A DNA stretch of 64,000 nucleotides from Acidobacteriota bacterium (GTDB lineage: Bacteria > Acidobacteriota > Aminicenantia > Aminicenantales > Saccharicenantaceae): the NCBI GenBank assembly GCA_039683095.1, contig JBDKSB010000012.1:1222936-1286935 (forward strand), in the 5' to 3' direction. The translations under genes were made by a program, and so were the position numbers. Below the pieces are notes generated by a model. That model searched no databases. It saw only the letters and a list, made by a program, of their open reading frames with translations, and was not told where the DNA came from. Below, in pieces: positions 46,251 through 56,076 of this stretch (within the stretch, counting starts at the first letter, position 1; every line of letters begins with the position of its first letter).

Positions 46251-46496
46251 ATGGCCGGCTATGACACCCGGGTCGATTACAGGGGACAGGCCTATATCGT
46301 CCAGACCCAGGACAAGGGCCCCGGCGCCCAGTACATCGAATCGCTCATCTACCGGTCCGGCCGGCTACTGGCCTCCAAGCGGGCCTTCTACACGGCCTTC
46401 CTCGGGCGACCCGACGCCGCGGACCGGATCGCCCGGCTGATGGAGGAGCAGCACAAGACCATCCTGGGGCAGATCGTCGAAGGCAGGTACGACTGA
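46251..46496 (+). CDS. Small protein upstream of polA
   Basis: An 81-residue protein not recognised by name. It begins YDTRVDYRGQAYIVQTQD and ends in an amphipathic helix (ARLMEEQHKTILGQIVEGRYD) that looks conserved rather than random. No signal peptide or cysteine. Its TGA shares two bases with the probable CTG start of polA (CTGA), so the two are likely translationally coupled. Confidence 0.65.
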   Translation: MAGYDTRVDYRGQAYIVQTQDKGPGAQYIESLIYRSGRLLASKRAFYTAFLGRPDAADRIARLMEEQHKTILGQIVEGRYD

Positions 46497-49159
46497 CGCC
46501 CCCCCGGCTCTTCCTCATCGACGGGAACTCCCTCCTCTACCGGTCCTACTACGCCATCCGCGGCCTCAGCAACTCGGCCGGCTTCCCGACCGGGGCCATC
46601 TACGGCTTCATCAACGCCATCCGCAAGCTCCTGGACGAGGAGAAGCCGGAGTACCTGGGCGTCGTCTTCGACGTCAAGGGCCCGACCTTCCGCCACGAGG
46701 AGTTCGAGGCCTACAAGGCCCACCGCAAGCCCATGCCGGAGGACCTGGCCGTCCAGGTGCCCAAGCTTAAGGAGCTGCTGGGAGCCCTCCGCGTCGCCAC
46801 GGCCGAGTTCCCCGGGTACGAGGCCGACGACGCCATCGCCTCCCTGGCGGCCCGGGCCGAGGCCGGGGGACTGCGGACGGTGGTCGTCACCACCGACAAG
46901 GACCTCCTGCAGATCGTCGACGCGGCCACGTCGGTCTGGAACCCGTCCAAGGAGAAGATGATCGACGCGGCCGGGGTCAAGGACTTCTTCGGCGTCGGGG
47001 CCGGGGCGGTCGTCGACGTCCTGGCGCTCTGGGGCGATCCTACGGACAACATCCCCGGCGTCCCGGGCATCGGCGAGAAGACGGCCAAGTCGCTCATCGA
47101 ACAATACGGCTCGCTCGACGGGCTGCTGGCCAGCCTCGACCAGGTCAAGAACCCCCGGGTCCGGCAGAAGATCCAGGAGAACCGGGATCTGCTCGAGCTC
47201 AGCCGGCGCCTGGTCACGGTCTGCCGCGACCTGCCGCTCGATCTCGATCTCAGCCGCTACGTCGTGCAGGAGCCCGACGAGCGGGAAACCCTGCGGCTTT
47301 TCGGCGAGCTCGAATTCACCAAGCTCGTCCCCGAGTTCCTGCGGCCGCAGAGGCCGGCAAGCCGGGACTTCCGGACCGTCGTCGACGAGGCCGAGCTCGA
47401 GGCCCTGGCCGCCCGGATCGCCGAGGCCGGGGCCGTGGCCGTCGACACCGAGACGACCTCGCCGGCGCCGACCCGGGCCCGGCTGGTCGGCCTGTCGTTC
47501 GCCCTCGTGCCGGGGGAGGCCTTCTATGTCCCGGTGGGGCACGACTACCTGGGCGCCCCGGCCCAGATCCCCAAGGCCCGGGCCCTGGCCGTCCTGAAGC
47601 CCGTGCTGGAGGACGCCCGGGTCCTCAAGACCGGCCAGAACATCAAGTACGACATGATCGTCCTCGCCCGCGAGGGCGTCCGCCTGGCCGGCGTGTCCCG
47701 CGACACCATGGTCCTGTCCTACCTGCTCGAGCCGAACTGGGGCAAGCACGGCCTCGACCGCATCGCCCTCCACTACCTCAGGGAGACGAAGACGCCCTAC
47801 GAGGAGGTGGCCGGCAAGGGCAAGTCCGGGCTGACCATGGACAAGGTGGCCGTCGAGCGGGCCGCGCCCTACGCCTGCCTGGACGCCGACCTGGCCCTGG
47901 AGCTCGGGGAGGTCCTGTGGGACAAGGTCCGGACGAAGAAGCTCGACCGGCTCTATGAAGACATCGAGCGGCCCCTGATCGCCGTCCTGGCCCGCATGGA
48001 GATGGCCGGCGTCCGGGTCGACCCGGCCGTGCTCAAGGCCATGTCCAGGGAGCTCGAGGGCGAGCTCTGCCGCCTGGAAAAGGAGATCCACGAGCTGGCC
48101 GGCTGCGCCTTCAACATCAACTCGCCGCGCCAGCTGGCCGAGGTCCTCTTCCACAAGCTCGGCCTGCAGGCCGGCCGCCGGACCCGCGTGACCAAGGGCT
48201 TCTCGACCTCCCTCGACGTCCTCGAGGAGCTGGCCGAGGTCCACCCCCTGGCCCGCCGCGTCCTCGACTACCGGCAGATGGCCAAGCTCAAGTCCACCTA
48301 CGCCGACGCCCTCACCCAGCTCATCGACCCGGAAACGGGCCGCATCCACACCTGCTACAACCAGACCGTGGCCTCGACCGGCCGGCTGTCCTCGAGCGAG
48401 CCCAACCTCCAGAACATCCCGGCCCGCGGGCCGTGGGGGACGCGCTTCCGCCGGGCCTTCGTCCCGGACCCCGGGCACGTCCTCCTGGCCGCCGATTATT
48501 CCCAGGTCGAGCTGCGCGTTCTGGCCCATCTCTCGGGCGACCCGACGCTCGTCGAGACGTTCCTGGCCGGCCGCGACGTCCACGAGGAGACCGCCCGGCT
48601 GGTCTTCGGCCAGGCCGCCGGCGAGGAGGCGCGGCGGCGGGCCAAGATCATCAACTTCAGCATAATCTACGGCACGTCGGCGTTCTCGCTGGCCCGCGAG
48701 CTGGGGACGTCCACGGCCGAGGCCCAGAAGTTCATCGACCGCTACTTCGCCGAGCGGCCGAAGGTCCGGGAGTATCTCGATCGGACGGTCGAGGAGGCCC
48801 GGGAGCGGGGATATTCGGAAACCATCTTCGGCCGCCAGCGCCAGGTCCCGGAGCTGCGCGCCCCCGACCGGGCTCTCCAGCAGGCGGGGCGGCGGATCGC
48901 CCTCAACAATCCCGTCCAGGGGTCCGCGGCCGACATCATCAAGCTGGCCATGCTCCGCGCCGAGAAGGCCCTGGCGGACCGCCGGCTCCGGACGCGCATG
49001 ATCCTGCAGGTCCACGACGAGCTTGTTTTCGAGGTCCCCGAGGGCGAGGAGAGGGCGGTCGGGCCGCTTGTCCGCGAGGCCATGGAAGGAGCGGCCGGGC
49101 TGGCCGTGCCCCTGGTCGTCAACCTCGGCTTCGGTCCGAACTGGGCCGACGCGAAATAG
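46493..49159 (+). CDS. polA: DNA polymerase I
   Basis: An 888-residue repair and Okazaki-fragment polymerase with all three domains: 5'-nuclease (FLIDGNSLLYRSYYAIRGL), a proofreading 3'-5' exonuclease that looks active (DTETTS, GQNIKYD, YACLDAD), and the polymerase (DYSQVELRVLAHLSGDP, KIINFSIIYGTSAF, LQVHDELVFEVPE). No ATG, GTG or TTG exists before the conserved N-terminus; the first ATG (46733) would remove 80 residues of the nuclease. A CTG at 46493, about 8 nt after AGG(C)AGG and overlapping the previous stop, fits best. Confidence 0.93.
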   Translation: MTPPRLFLIDGNSLLYRSYYAIRGLSNSAGFPTGAIYGFINAIRKLLDEEKPEYLGVVFDVKGPTFRHEEFEAYKAHRKPMPEDLAVQVPKLKELLGALRVATAEFPGYEADDAIASLAARAEAGGLRTVVVTTDKDLLQIVDAATSVWNPSKEKMIDAAGVKDFFGVGAGAVVDVLALWGDPTDNIPGVPGIGEKTAKSLIEQYGSLDGLLASLDQVKNPRVRQKIQENRDLLELSRRLVTVCRDLPLDLDLSRYVVQEPDERETLRLFGELEFTKLVPEFLRPQRPASRDFRTVVDEAELEALAARIAEAGAVAVDTETTSPAPTRARLVGLSFALVPGEAFYVPVGHDYLGAPAQIPKARALAVLKPVLEDARVLKTGQNIKYDMIVLAREGVRLAGVSRDTMVLSYLLEPNWGKHGLDRIALHYLRETKTPYEEVAGKGKSGLTMDKVAVERAAPYACLDADLALELGEVLWDKVRTKKLDRLYEDIERPLIAVLARMEMAGVRVDPAVLKAMSRELEGELCRLEKEIHELAGCAFNINSPRQLAEVLFHKLGLQAGRRTRVTKGFSTSLDVLEELAEVHPLARRVLDYRQMAKLKSTYADALTQLIDPETGRIHTCYNQTVASTGRLSSSEPNLQNIPARGPWGTRFRRAFVPDPGHVLLAADYSQVELRVLAHLSGDPTLVETFLAGRDVHEETARLVFGQAAGEEARRRAKIINFSIIYGTSAFSLARELGTSTAEAQKFIDRYFAERPKVREYLDRTVEEARERGYSETIFGRQRQVPELRAPDRALQQAGRRIALNNPVQGSAADIIKLAMLRAEKALADRRLRTRMILQVHDELVFEVPEGEERAVGPLVREAMEGAAGLAVPLVVNLGFGPNWADAK

Positions 49160-49168
49160 GCTCGCCCC

Positions 49169-50293
49169 TTAAAGGGCTTTCTGGAAGGCCCGGTACTTCT
49201 TGTAAACCTGGCCGCCCATGCGCTCCATCTCGGCCCGGACCTTGACGTTGGCCTCCATCTCGTGATGGGTGTCGATCTTCTCCATGCCCGCCTCGTAGGC
49301 GGCGATCAGGACCTTGATGCCCATGAGGACGTCGAGCCCCTGGCCCCGGTACTGGTCCTTGACCGCCCCGAGGAGCAGGTCGAGCTGCTTGGTCTTGCGG
49401 GCCGACCTCAGGACGTGGATGAAGCCGAACGGGAACAGCCGGCCGCGGGCCTTGACGATGCCCTCGGTCATGTCCGGCATGGCGATGATGAAGGCCACGA
49501 CCTGGCCGTCCTTCCGGATGGCCTTGACGAAGCGGGGATCGAGGATGGGCAGGAAGCGCTTGGCCAGGTCGTCCATCTCCTTCTCCTCGAGCGGGGCGTA
49601 GCCGTAGATGTTGCCGGCCATGTAGGTCTCGTTCATGAGGGACAGGATGGGCCGGACCCAGGGCTTGATGTCCTTGCGGCGGCGGAACTCGAGGACATCG
49701 AAAGTGCCCCGCTTCATGGCCCGCTCGTAGATCTTCTTGTAGAATTCGGGCGGATCCTTGGGCACGTCGAGCTTGTAGACGAACCAGTCGTTGTCCTTGG
49801 TGTAGCCGTCCTCCTCGAGCCATTTCGGCATCCACTCGAAGTTGTAATAGGTGGCGATGGTGGCCCGATGATCGAAGCCCTCGATGAGGAAGCCCTCGGG
49901 GTCCTGGTCGGAGAAGCCGTAGGGGCCGACGATCCGGGTCATCCCTTTCTCCCGGGCCCAGGCCTCGACGCGGCCCAGGAGGGCCCGGAAGACCTCACGG
50001 TCCTCGAAGCTCTCGAGGTAGCCGAAGCGGGCCGACTTCTCGTTCCGGTGCTCGTTGTAGCGGTGGTTGATGATGCCCATGACCCGTCCTACGGTCCGGC
50101 CGTCCTTGCTGGCCAGGAGCAGGATCGTGTCGCAGTAGCCGAAGGCCTTGTTCTTCTTGCGGTCGAAGTACTTCCAGTCGTCCGAGAACAGCGGCGGGAC
50201 CCAGTTCTCGTGCCCGGCATGGATCTTCTCGGGCAGGTAGATGAACGTCTTCAGATCCTTCCTTGACAGGACCTCTCGAAACTCGACGGCCAT
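49169..50293 (-). CDS. GNAT-like N-acetyltransferase domain protein
   Basis: A 374-residue protein. The N-terminal half has the pattern of an acyltransferase-like domain (RKDLKTFIYLPEKIHAGHENWVPP) and the C-terminal half holds a GNAT-type acetyl-CoA segment (VVAFIIAMPDMTEG ... LLLGAVKDQYRGQGLDVLM). Similar large proteins are widespread and uncharacterised; substrate unknown. ATG at 50293 with GAGGTG upstream. Convergent with polA, 9 bp apart. Confidence 0.75.
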   Translation of the reverse strand: MAVEFREVLSRKDLKTFIYLPEKIHAGHENWVPPLFSDDWKYFDRKKNKAFGYCDTILLLASKDGRTVGRVMGIINHRYNEHRNEKSARFGYLESFEDREVFRALLGRVEAWAREKGMTRIVGPYGFSDQDPEGFLIEGFDHRATIATYYNFEWMPKWLEEDGYTKDNDWFVYKLDVPKDPPEFYKKIYERAMKRGTFDVLEFRRRKDIKPWVRPILSLMNETYMAGNIYGYAPLEEKEMDDLAKRFLPILDPRFVKAIRKDGQVVAFIIAMPDMTEGIVKARGRLFPFGFIHVLRSARKTKQLDLLLGAVKDQYRGQGLDVLMGIKVLIAAYEAGMEKIDTHHEMEANVKVRAEMERMGGQVYKKYRAFQKAL

Positions 50294-50431
50294 GGCTCAC
50301 CTCGTCGCGCGGCGTTGGATATCGTGTCTCCTCTTATCCTACTTTCTCTGGCAAAAAGCAACAGGGAATCACGACGGTTTTCGGGCCCTGGAAAAGCCTG
50401 TTCAAAACCTGAGGAAGTCCTGTGGATATTC

Positions 50432-50460
50432 TTGACATCACTCCCAGCCGTCACTATACT
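50432..50460 (+). promoter_or_regulatory. Promoter of the hydrogenase/complex I-like operon
   Basis: TTGACA (50432-50437) and TATACT (50455-50460), 17-bp spacer, about 38 bp before the first ATG, with AAGGAAGG as ribosome site. Confidence 0.88.
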
Positions 50461-50498
50461 GAGCCTTCTTTCTTTATTAAGGAAGGCAACCCGTCCCC

Positions 50499-51929
50499 AT
50501 GAACGTCGAAACAACCGTCCTTCTCACGATCCTCGTCCCCATCCTCGGCTCCTTCGCGACGCCGCTTTTCGGCCTGGCCGCGAAGCGCGCCCGCTCGGCC
50601 TGGGCCGTGCTGGTGAGCGGCACGACGGCCATCCTGCCGCTGACCCTTCTCCCCTTCGCTCTCCAGGGAGGGGAGCAGGTCATCCGCAAGACCTTGCTTC
50701 CGGGGTTCGACTTCATCCTGGTCGTCGACCCCCTGGCGGTCTTCATGGCCGCGGTGTCGTCCTTCGTCGGCTGGCTGATCGTGGTCTATTCCCTGGGCTA
50801 CATCCGGCACGAGGAGAACCAGAACGAGTATTACCTGATGGTTTTGCTCTTCATCGGCTCGATGATGGGCCTGGTCTTCTCGGGGAACCTCGTCTTCATC
50901 TACCTCTTCTGGGAGATCATCGCCATCGCCTGCTGGCGGCTCATCGGCTTCTACCGCGAGCCGGCCCACGTCCGCAAGGCCGACAAGGCCTTCCTGCTGA
51001 CCTTCTTCGGCGCCGTGGTCATGCTGCTCGGCTTCATCCAGATCTACGGCGTCACCAACACTTTCGACATCACGGCCATGCGCGGCACGCTCATTCCGGG
51101 AACGGCCGTGCTGCTGATCCTCTTCGGCATGTTCTCGAAATCGGCCACCGTGCCGCTCCACACCTGGCTGCCGGACGCGGGCGTCGCCCCGACCACGGTT
51201 ACGGCCCTGCTCCACGCCGCCGTCCTGGTCAAGATCGGCGTCTACGCCTTCGCCCGCCTGTTCATCTACACGTTCCGCCTGCCCGACGGCTGGCGCGAGG
51301 CCCTGCCCGTCATCGTCATGATCTCCAGCCTGGTCGCGGCCGGCGCGGCCGCCGTCGAGACCGACCTCAAGAGGATCCTGGCCTATTCCACGGTCAGCCA
51401 GATCGGCTACATCTTCCTCGGATTCAGCATGATGAACGCCTCCGGCGTGGCCGGTTCCGTCCTCTTCATCCTGATGCACGGCCTGGCCAAGGCCGGCCTG
51501 TTCCTCTGCGCCGGCATAGTCATCCACGCCGTCCACACCAAGGACATCCGCGAGATGGGCGGCCTCATCAAGACCATGCCGGTCACCGCCGTGGCCTTCC
51601 TGGTCTGCGCCTTCTCCGTGATCGGCATCCCGCCCTTCGGCGGGTTCTTCTCGAAGTTCCTGGTCATCCTCGGCACCGTCCAGGGCGGCCGGCCCTGGGT
51701 CGCCGGGATGGCCCTGTTCACCGCCGTCCTGACGATGTACTACCTGTTCAAGGTCTTCTCGATGGTCTTCCTGGGTGAGGCCCGGCATCCGGCCCCCGAG
51801 GGGACGAAATCCATGGTCTATGTCGTCGCCGCCCTGGCCGTCCTCAGCCTGGCGGCCGGCCTGTTCATCGCCTACCCGATGAAGCTGGCCAACATCGCGA
51901 CGACGCAGATGAGTTGGTGGCTCAGATGA
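50499..51929 (+). CDS. Antiporter-like subunit 1 (NuoL/M/N family)
   Basis: A 476-residue polytopic membrane protein of the proton-translocating complex I/Mrp antiporter family. The core reads GMFSKSATVPLHTWLPDAGVAPTTVTALLHAAVLVK, with the conserved lysine and histidine residues of the proton path, and a glutamate in FWEIIAIACWRLIGFY. It lacks the lateral helix extension. First gene of an 11-gene operon; its stop overlaps the next ATG. Confidence 0.9.
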   Translation: MNVETTVLLTILVPILGSFATPLFGLAAKRARSAWAVLVSGTTAILPLTLLPFALQGGEQVIRKTLLPGFDFILVVDPLAVFMAAVSSFVGWLIVVYSLGYIRHEENQNEYYLMVLLFIGSMMGLVFSGNLVFIYLFWEIIAIACWRLIGFYREPAHVRKADKAFLLTFFGAVVMLLGFIQIYGVTNTFDITAMRGTLIPGTAVLLILFGMFSKSATVPLHTWLPDAGVAPTTVTALLHAAVLVKIGVYAFARLFIYTFRLPDGWREALPVIVMISSLVAAGAAAVETDLKRILAYSTVSQIGYIFLGFSMMNASGVAGSVLFILMHGLAKAGLFLCAGIVIHAVHTKDIREMGGLIKTMPVTAVAFLVCAFSVIGIPPFGGFFSKFLVILGTVQGGRPWVAGMALFTAVLTMYYLFKVFSMVFLGEARHPAPEGTKSMVYVVAALAVLSLAAGLFIAYPMKLANIATTQMSWWLR

Positions 51930-53794
51930 CGCCCAATATGCTGCTTCTTCCCATCCTCCTGCCGGCGGCCCTGGCCGTCGTATTCCTTCTCCTGCCGAAG
52001 GCGCTCCGGGTCGTGCGCGACGTCCTGGCCGTGGCCGGGGGGGCCGCGCTCGTCTACTTCGCCTTCGTCCTCTTCTCGGTGAAGAGCCTTCGCTACGCGG
52101 TCCCCTGGCTGGGCCTAGGCATCGACTTCGACCTCCGCCTCTATCACTTCTCCAGCTTCATCCTGCTGGCCCTGGCCGGATTCCTCGTTTTGATCGCGAT
52201 CTACACGACGGTCAAGATGAAGGACGCGCCCCGGGGCCGGGAATTCATGGCCTACATCTTCCTGACCGCCGCCTTCGCCAACGGTGCGGCCCTGGCCAAC
52301 AACTTCGTGCCGCTCCTGTTCTTCTGGGAAGGCCTGCTGGTCACCCTGTACGGCATGATCACGGTGGGCGGCCGGCCGACCTCGGGCCGGACGGCGGTCA
52401 AGGCCCTGCTGATCAGCGGCTTCTGCGATTTCTGCATGATCCTGGGCATCGGCCTGCTCTGGAGCGTGGCCGGCACCGCGACGATGTCGGACATCTCGGT
52501 CGAGCCGACCGGCCTGGCCGCCGTCGCCTTCGTCCTCATGATGATCGGCGCCGCGGGCAAGGCCGGGGCCATGCCCTTCCACACCTGGATCCCGGACGCC
52601 GGGGTCGACGCGCCCGTGACCTTCATGGCCTTCCTGCCGGCCGCTTTCGAGAAGCTCCTGGGCATCTACCTGCTGGCCCGGATCTCGCTCGACTTCTTCA
52701 AGATCCGGCCCGGCAGCGGCCTGTCCCTCCTGCTCATGATCGTCGGCGCCGCGACCATCGTCCTGGCCGTCCTCATGGCCCTCGTCCAGAAGGACCTCAA
52801 GCGGCTCCTGTCCTATCACGCCATCAGCCAGGTCGGCTACATGATCCTGGGCATCGGCACGGCCATCCCCATCGGCATCGCCGGCGGCATCTTCCACATG
52901 ATCAACCACGCCATGTACAAGTGCGGCCTGTTCCTGAGCGCCGGCTCGGTCGAGCACCGGACCGGCACGACCGAGCTGAAGAAGCTCGGCGGCCTGAGCC
53001 GGGATATGCCGCTCACGGCCTTCGGCTTCACCGTCTGCGCCCTGGCCATCTCGGGCGTCTGGCCGCTCAACGGCTTCGTCTCCAAGGAAATGGTCTTCCA
53101 CGGCGCGCTCGAGACGGGCTCCGTGATCTTCGCCGTCGCCGCCTGGGTCGGGGCCATCTTCACCTTCGCCTCGTTCCTCAAGGCCGGCCATTCGGTCTTC
53201 TTCGGCGAGCGGTCGAAGGAGGTCCCGGCGGTCAAGGAGAGCCCGGCGGCCATAGTCCTGCCGATCCTGGTCCTGGCCGGGCTGTGCATCCTGTTCGGCG
53301 TCTACAACAAGCTGCCCCTGACCCTGTTCATCCAGCCCATCCTGGAAGGGCACGTCGAAGCCGGGGCCCACGTCGACTTCACGGCCCATGCCCTGTCCGT
53401 TTTCAACCCGGTGGCCCTGATCTCCATCGGCTGCCTGGTCCTGGCCTTCCTGCTGCACCGCTACGGCTGGCTGAAGGGCGGCCGCAAGCCTTACCTGGCC
53501 TCGGAGCCCATCCACAGCCTCCCCGGCATGCGCCAGGCCTACGACCTGGCCGAGAAGCGGGTCTTCGACCCCTACGAACAGGGCATCAAGGGCCTCCAGG
53601 GGCTGTCCCTGCTCCTGTTCAAGGGCATCGACCGGCCCATCGATTTCTTCTTCGAAAAGATCGTCACCGTGACCGGCGCCAAGTTCACCGGCATCCTGAG
53701 AAAAGCCCACAACGGGCACTACGCGAATTACCTGGCCTGGTGCCTGGCCGGCCTGATCATCCTGGCCGGCCTCATCAGCCTGCTCGCGAAATAG
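51926..53794 (+). CDS. Antiporter-like subunit 2 with lateral-helix extension
   Basis: A 622-residue NuoL/HyfB-type subunit. The antiporter core (GKAGAMPFHTWIPDAGVDAPVTFMAFLPAAFEKLLGIY) is followed by about 110 residues resembling the amphipathic HL helix and final anchor of NuoL (KRVFDPYEQGIKGLQGL, HNGHYANYLAWCLAGLIILAG). In complex I that helix clamps the antiporter subunits together. ATG at 51926 chosen because it overlaps the previous TGA; a TTG 12 nt earlier is less likely. Confidence 0.9.
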   Translation: MTPNMLLLPILLPAALAVVFLLLPKALRVVRDVLAVAGGAALVYFAFVLFSVKSLRYAVPWLGLGIDFDLRLYHFSSFILLALAGFLVLIAIYTTVKMKDAPRGREFMAYIFLTAAFANGAALANNFVPLLFFWEGLLVTLYGMITVGGRPTSGRTAVKALLISGFCDFCMILGIGLLWSVAGTATMSDISVEPTGLAAVAFVLMMIGAAGKAGAMPFHTWIPDAGVDAPVTFMAFLPAAFEKLLGIYLLARISLDFFKIRPGSGLSLLLMIVGAATIVLAVLMALVQKDLKRLLSYHAISQVGYMILGIGTAIPIGIAGGIFHMINHAMYKCGLFLSAGSVEHRTGTTELKKLGGLSRDMPLTAFGFTVCALAISGVWPLNGFVSKEMVFHGALETGSVIFAVAAWVGAIFTFASFLKAGHSVFFGERSKEVPAVKESPAAIVLPILVLAGLCILFGVYNKLPLTLFIQPILEGHVEAGAHVDFTAHALSVFNPVALISIGCLVLAFLLHRYGWLKGGRKPYLASEPIHSLPGMRQAYDLAEKRVFDPYEQGIKGLQGLSLLLFKGIDRPIDFFFEKIVTVTGAKFTGILRKAHNGHYANYLAWCLAGLIILAGLISLLAK

Positions 53795-53804
53795 AGGAGG
53801 AGCG

Positions 53805-55286
53805 TTGATCATACTCTTCGTCGTCCTTCCGCTCATCGTGGCGGGCCTGCTGCCGCTCATCGGCAAGGTCTCGCGCCGCGTCCTGCCGGACGTGCTGGCC
53901 AACGCGACCCTCCTCGCCCTGCTCATCTACGCGGTGGTCGCGGGCCGGGGCCTGATCGCGAACGGCCCCGTCCTCCAGCAGCTCTCCTGGCTCGGCGAGG
54001 CCGTCAACCTCCGCCTGGCCCTGGACGGATTCAGCCTGTTCATGCTCGTGGCGGTGGCCCTGGTCGGCCTGGCCGCCTGCCTGTTCTCGATCGACTACAT
54101 GGAGCATTACGGGGCCAAGGCCAACTTCTACGCCCTGTACCTGGTCATGATCGCCGGCATGAACGGCCTCATCCTGGCCACCGACCTGTTCAACGTCTAT
54201 ATCTTCCTGGAGGTCGCCGCCGTCGCCTCGTACGCCCTGGTCGCCTTCGGCCTCGGGCGCGACGAGCTGGAGGCCGCCTTCAAGTACCTGATGCTCTCGG
54301 TCGTGGCCTCGGCCTTCCTGGTGGCCGGGATCGCCGTGATATTCGGCCTGACCGGCCAGCTCGACTTCGCCGCCGTGGCCGCCGGGCTCAAGGAGCTCAA
54401 CGCCGGGCCGGCCCTGGGGATCGTCACGGCCTTCTTCCTCCTGGGCTTCGGCCTCAAGGCGGCCCTCGTTCCTTTCCACGCCTGGCTGCCGGACGCCCAT
54501 CCGTCGGCCCCGGCGCCGATCTCGGCGGTCCTGTCCGGCCTGCTCATCAAGGTCTCGGGCGTCTACGCCATGACCCGCATCTTCCTCAACGTCTTCGGCC
54601 TGACGCCGGCCCTGTCGGCGATCCTCCTGGGCCTCGGCGCCGTCTCCATCGTCGCCGCCGCGTTCCTGGCCCTCGGCCAGACGGACATGAAGAGGATGCT
54701 GGCCTACTCCTCGATCAGCCAGGTCGGCTACGTCGTCCTGGGGATCGGCATCGGCACGCCCCTGGGCATCGCCGGCGGGCTCTTCCACCTCTTCAACCAC
54801 GCCCTGGCCAAGGGGCTCCTGTTCCTGACCAGCGGCTCCGTCCAGCAGGCCACGGGCACGCGGGACATGGACGAGATGGGCGGCCTGGCCAAGCGCATGC
54901 CGGTGACGGCCCTGGCCAACCTCATCGGCGCCCTGTCGATCGCCGGCGTGCCCCCGCTCAACGGCTTCTGGTCGAAGCTGATCATCATCGTGGCCCTGGT
55001 CCAGGCCGGCCATCCGGTCTACGCGGTCATCGCCGTCCTGGCCTCGGTCCTGACCCTCTGGTACTACCTGCTGATGCAGCGGAAAGCGTTCTTCGGCAAG
55101 CTCAACGAAAAGTGGGCCGCCGTCAAGGAGGCCCCCTTCTGGATGACGGCCTCGGTCGTCCTCCTCGCCCTCCTCTGCGTGGGCGTCGGCATCCTGTTCT
55201 CGTCGACCGTCACGACCTGGGTCCAGCCCGCCGCCGACATCCTGGCGGACGGGATCCACGCCGTGACCGGATCGTGGGGATTTTAG
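53805..55286 (+). CDS. Antiporter-like subunit 3 (MrpD/NuoN type)
   Basis: A 493-residue antiporter-family membrane protein (FGLKAALVPFHAWLPDAHPSAPAPISAVLSGLLIK, LAYSSISQVGYVVLGIG). The start is a TTG at 53805 with a strong GAGGAGG site. With the two preceding genes the complex would have three proton-pumping modules, like complex I and Hyf. Confidence 0.9.
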   Translation: MIILFVVLPLIVAGLLPLIGKVSRRVLPDVLANATLLALLIYAVVAGRGLIANGPVLQQLSWLGEAVNLRLALDGFSLFMLVAVALVGLAACLFSIDYMEHYGAKANFYALYLVMIAGMNGLILATDLFNVYIFLEVAAVASYALVAFGLGRDELEAAFKYLMLSVVASAFLVAGIAVIFGLTGQLDFAAVAAGLKELNAGPALGIVTAFFLLGFGLKAALVPFHAWLPDAHPSAPAPISAVLSGLLIKVSGVYAMTRIFLNVFGLTPALSAILLGLGAVSIVAAAFLALGQTDMKRMLAYSSISQVGYVVLGIGIGTPLGIAGGLFHLFNHALAKGLLFLTSGSVQQATGTRDMDEMGGLAKRMPVTALANLIGALSIAGVPPLNGFWSKLIIIVALVQAGHPVYAVIAVLASVLTLWYYLLMQRKAFFGKLNEKWAAVKEAPFWMTASVVLLALLCVGVGILFSSTVTTWVQPAADILADGIHAVTGSWGF

Positions 55287-55289
55287 ACG

Positions 55290-55772
55290 ATGATCCTGCA
55301 AACCTCCCTTCTCATCGGCTTGGTGATCTTCTCGGTCCTGGCCATCGCCCTGAAGGACCTGCTCAAGTCGGCCATCTCGTTGGCCCTGGCCAGTCTCCTC
55401 CTGGGGATCATATTCTTCCGGATGAAGGCGCCGTACGCCGGCGTCTTCGAGATCTCGGTCGTGGCCGGGCTCATCACGGTCCTCTTCGTCCTGACCATCG
55501 CCCTGACCAAGACTGGCGACGAGGTCCGCGAGTCGAAGCTCGTGAACTGGGTCTTCCCCCTCGTCTTCGTCGCCTTCGTCGTCATCGACGCCCTGGTCAT
55601 GAAGAGCCTCCTGGGCAAGGTCCCGGCCCTGCCCGCGGGCGCCGAGACGGGCACCTTCGGCGACGTCCTCTGGCGGGGGCGGACGCTGGACCTGGTCGGC
55701 CAGATCGCGGTCATCCTGGCCGGCGTTTTCGCCGTCCTGGCCCTGTTCCGCAAGAGGGACAAACATGACTAA
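55290..55772 (+). CDS. NuoJ/MbhD-like membrane subunit
   Basis: A 160-residue protein with about five membrane helices. The central stretch LKSAISLALASLLLGIIFF and VAGLITVLFVLTIALT resembles NuoJ and the MbhD region that links the hydrogenase arm to the pumps. It overlaps the next gene by 8 nt. Confidence 0.8.
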   Translation: MILQTSLLIGLVIFSVLAIALKDLLKSAISLALASLLLGIIFFRMKAPYAGVFEISVVAGLITVLFVLTIALTKTGDEVRESKLVNWVFPLVFVAFVVIDALVMKSLLGKVPALPAGAETGTFGDVLWRGRTLDLVGQIAVILAGVFAVLALFRKRDKHD

Positions 55773-56073
55773 TACCTGGTACCTCTATCTCTTCTTCGCC
55801 GCGGCCCTCATGGGCGCCGGCATCCTCGGGCTGCTGGGCAAGCGCAACCTCATCAAGCTGTTCATCGCCATCGAGGTCATCGGCAAGGGCATCACCCTGA
55901 TCCTCATCGGGACCGGGCTGGCCAAGGCCAGCCTCCTGACCGCTCAGGCCCTGGCCATCACCTACATCGTCATCGAGGTCAGCCTGGTGGCCACGGCCCT
56001 GGCCCTGATCATCAACATCTACCGGCAGACCAAGTCCCTGGACGTCCGGGGCCTGACCAAACTGAAAGGCTAA
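55765..56073 (+). CDS. NuoK/MnhC-like membrane subunit
   Basis: A 102-residue three-helix protein. KRNLIKLFIAIEVIGKGITL matches the NuoK/MrpC helix carrying a conserved membrane glutamate, and the third helix TYIVIEVSLVATALALII holds a second. Part of the E-channel region in complex I. Confidence 0.87.
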   Translation: MTNTWYLYLFFAAALMGAGILGLLGKRNLIKLFIAIEVIGKGITLILIGTGLAKASLLTAQALAITYIVIEVSLVATALALIINIYRQTKSLDVRGLTKLKG

Positions 56074-56076
56074 GCC

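Noticed and set aside
46388..49015. An 875-codon open frame on the minus strand
   Set aside because: Antisense shadow of polA, whose catalytic motifs are intact on the plus strand.
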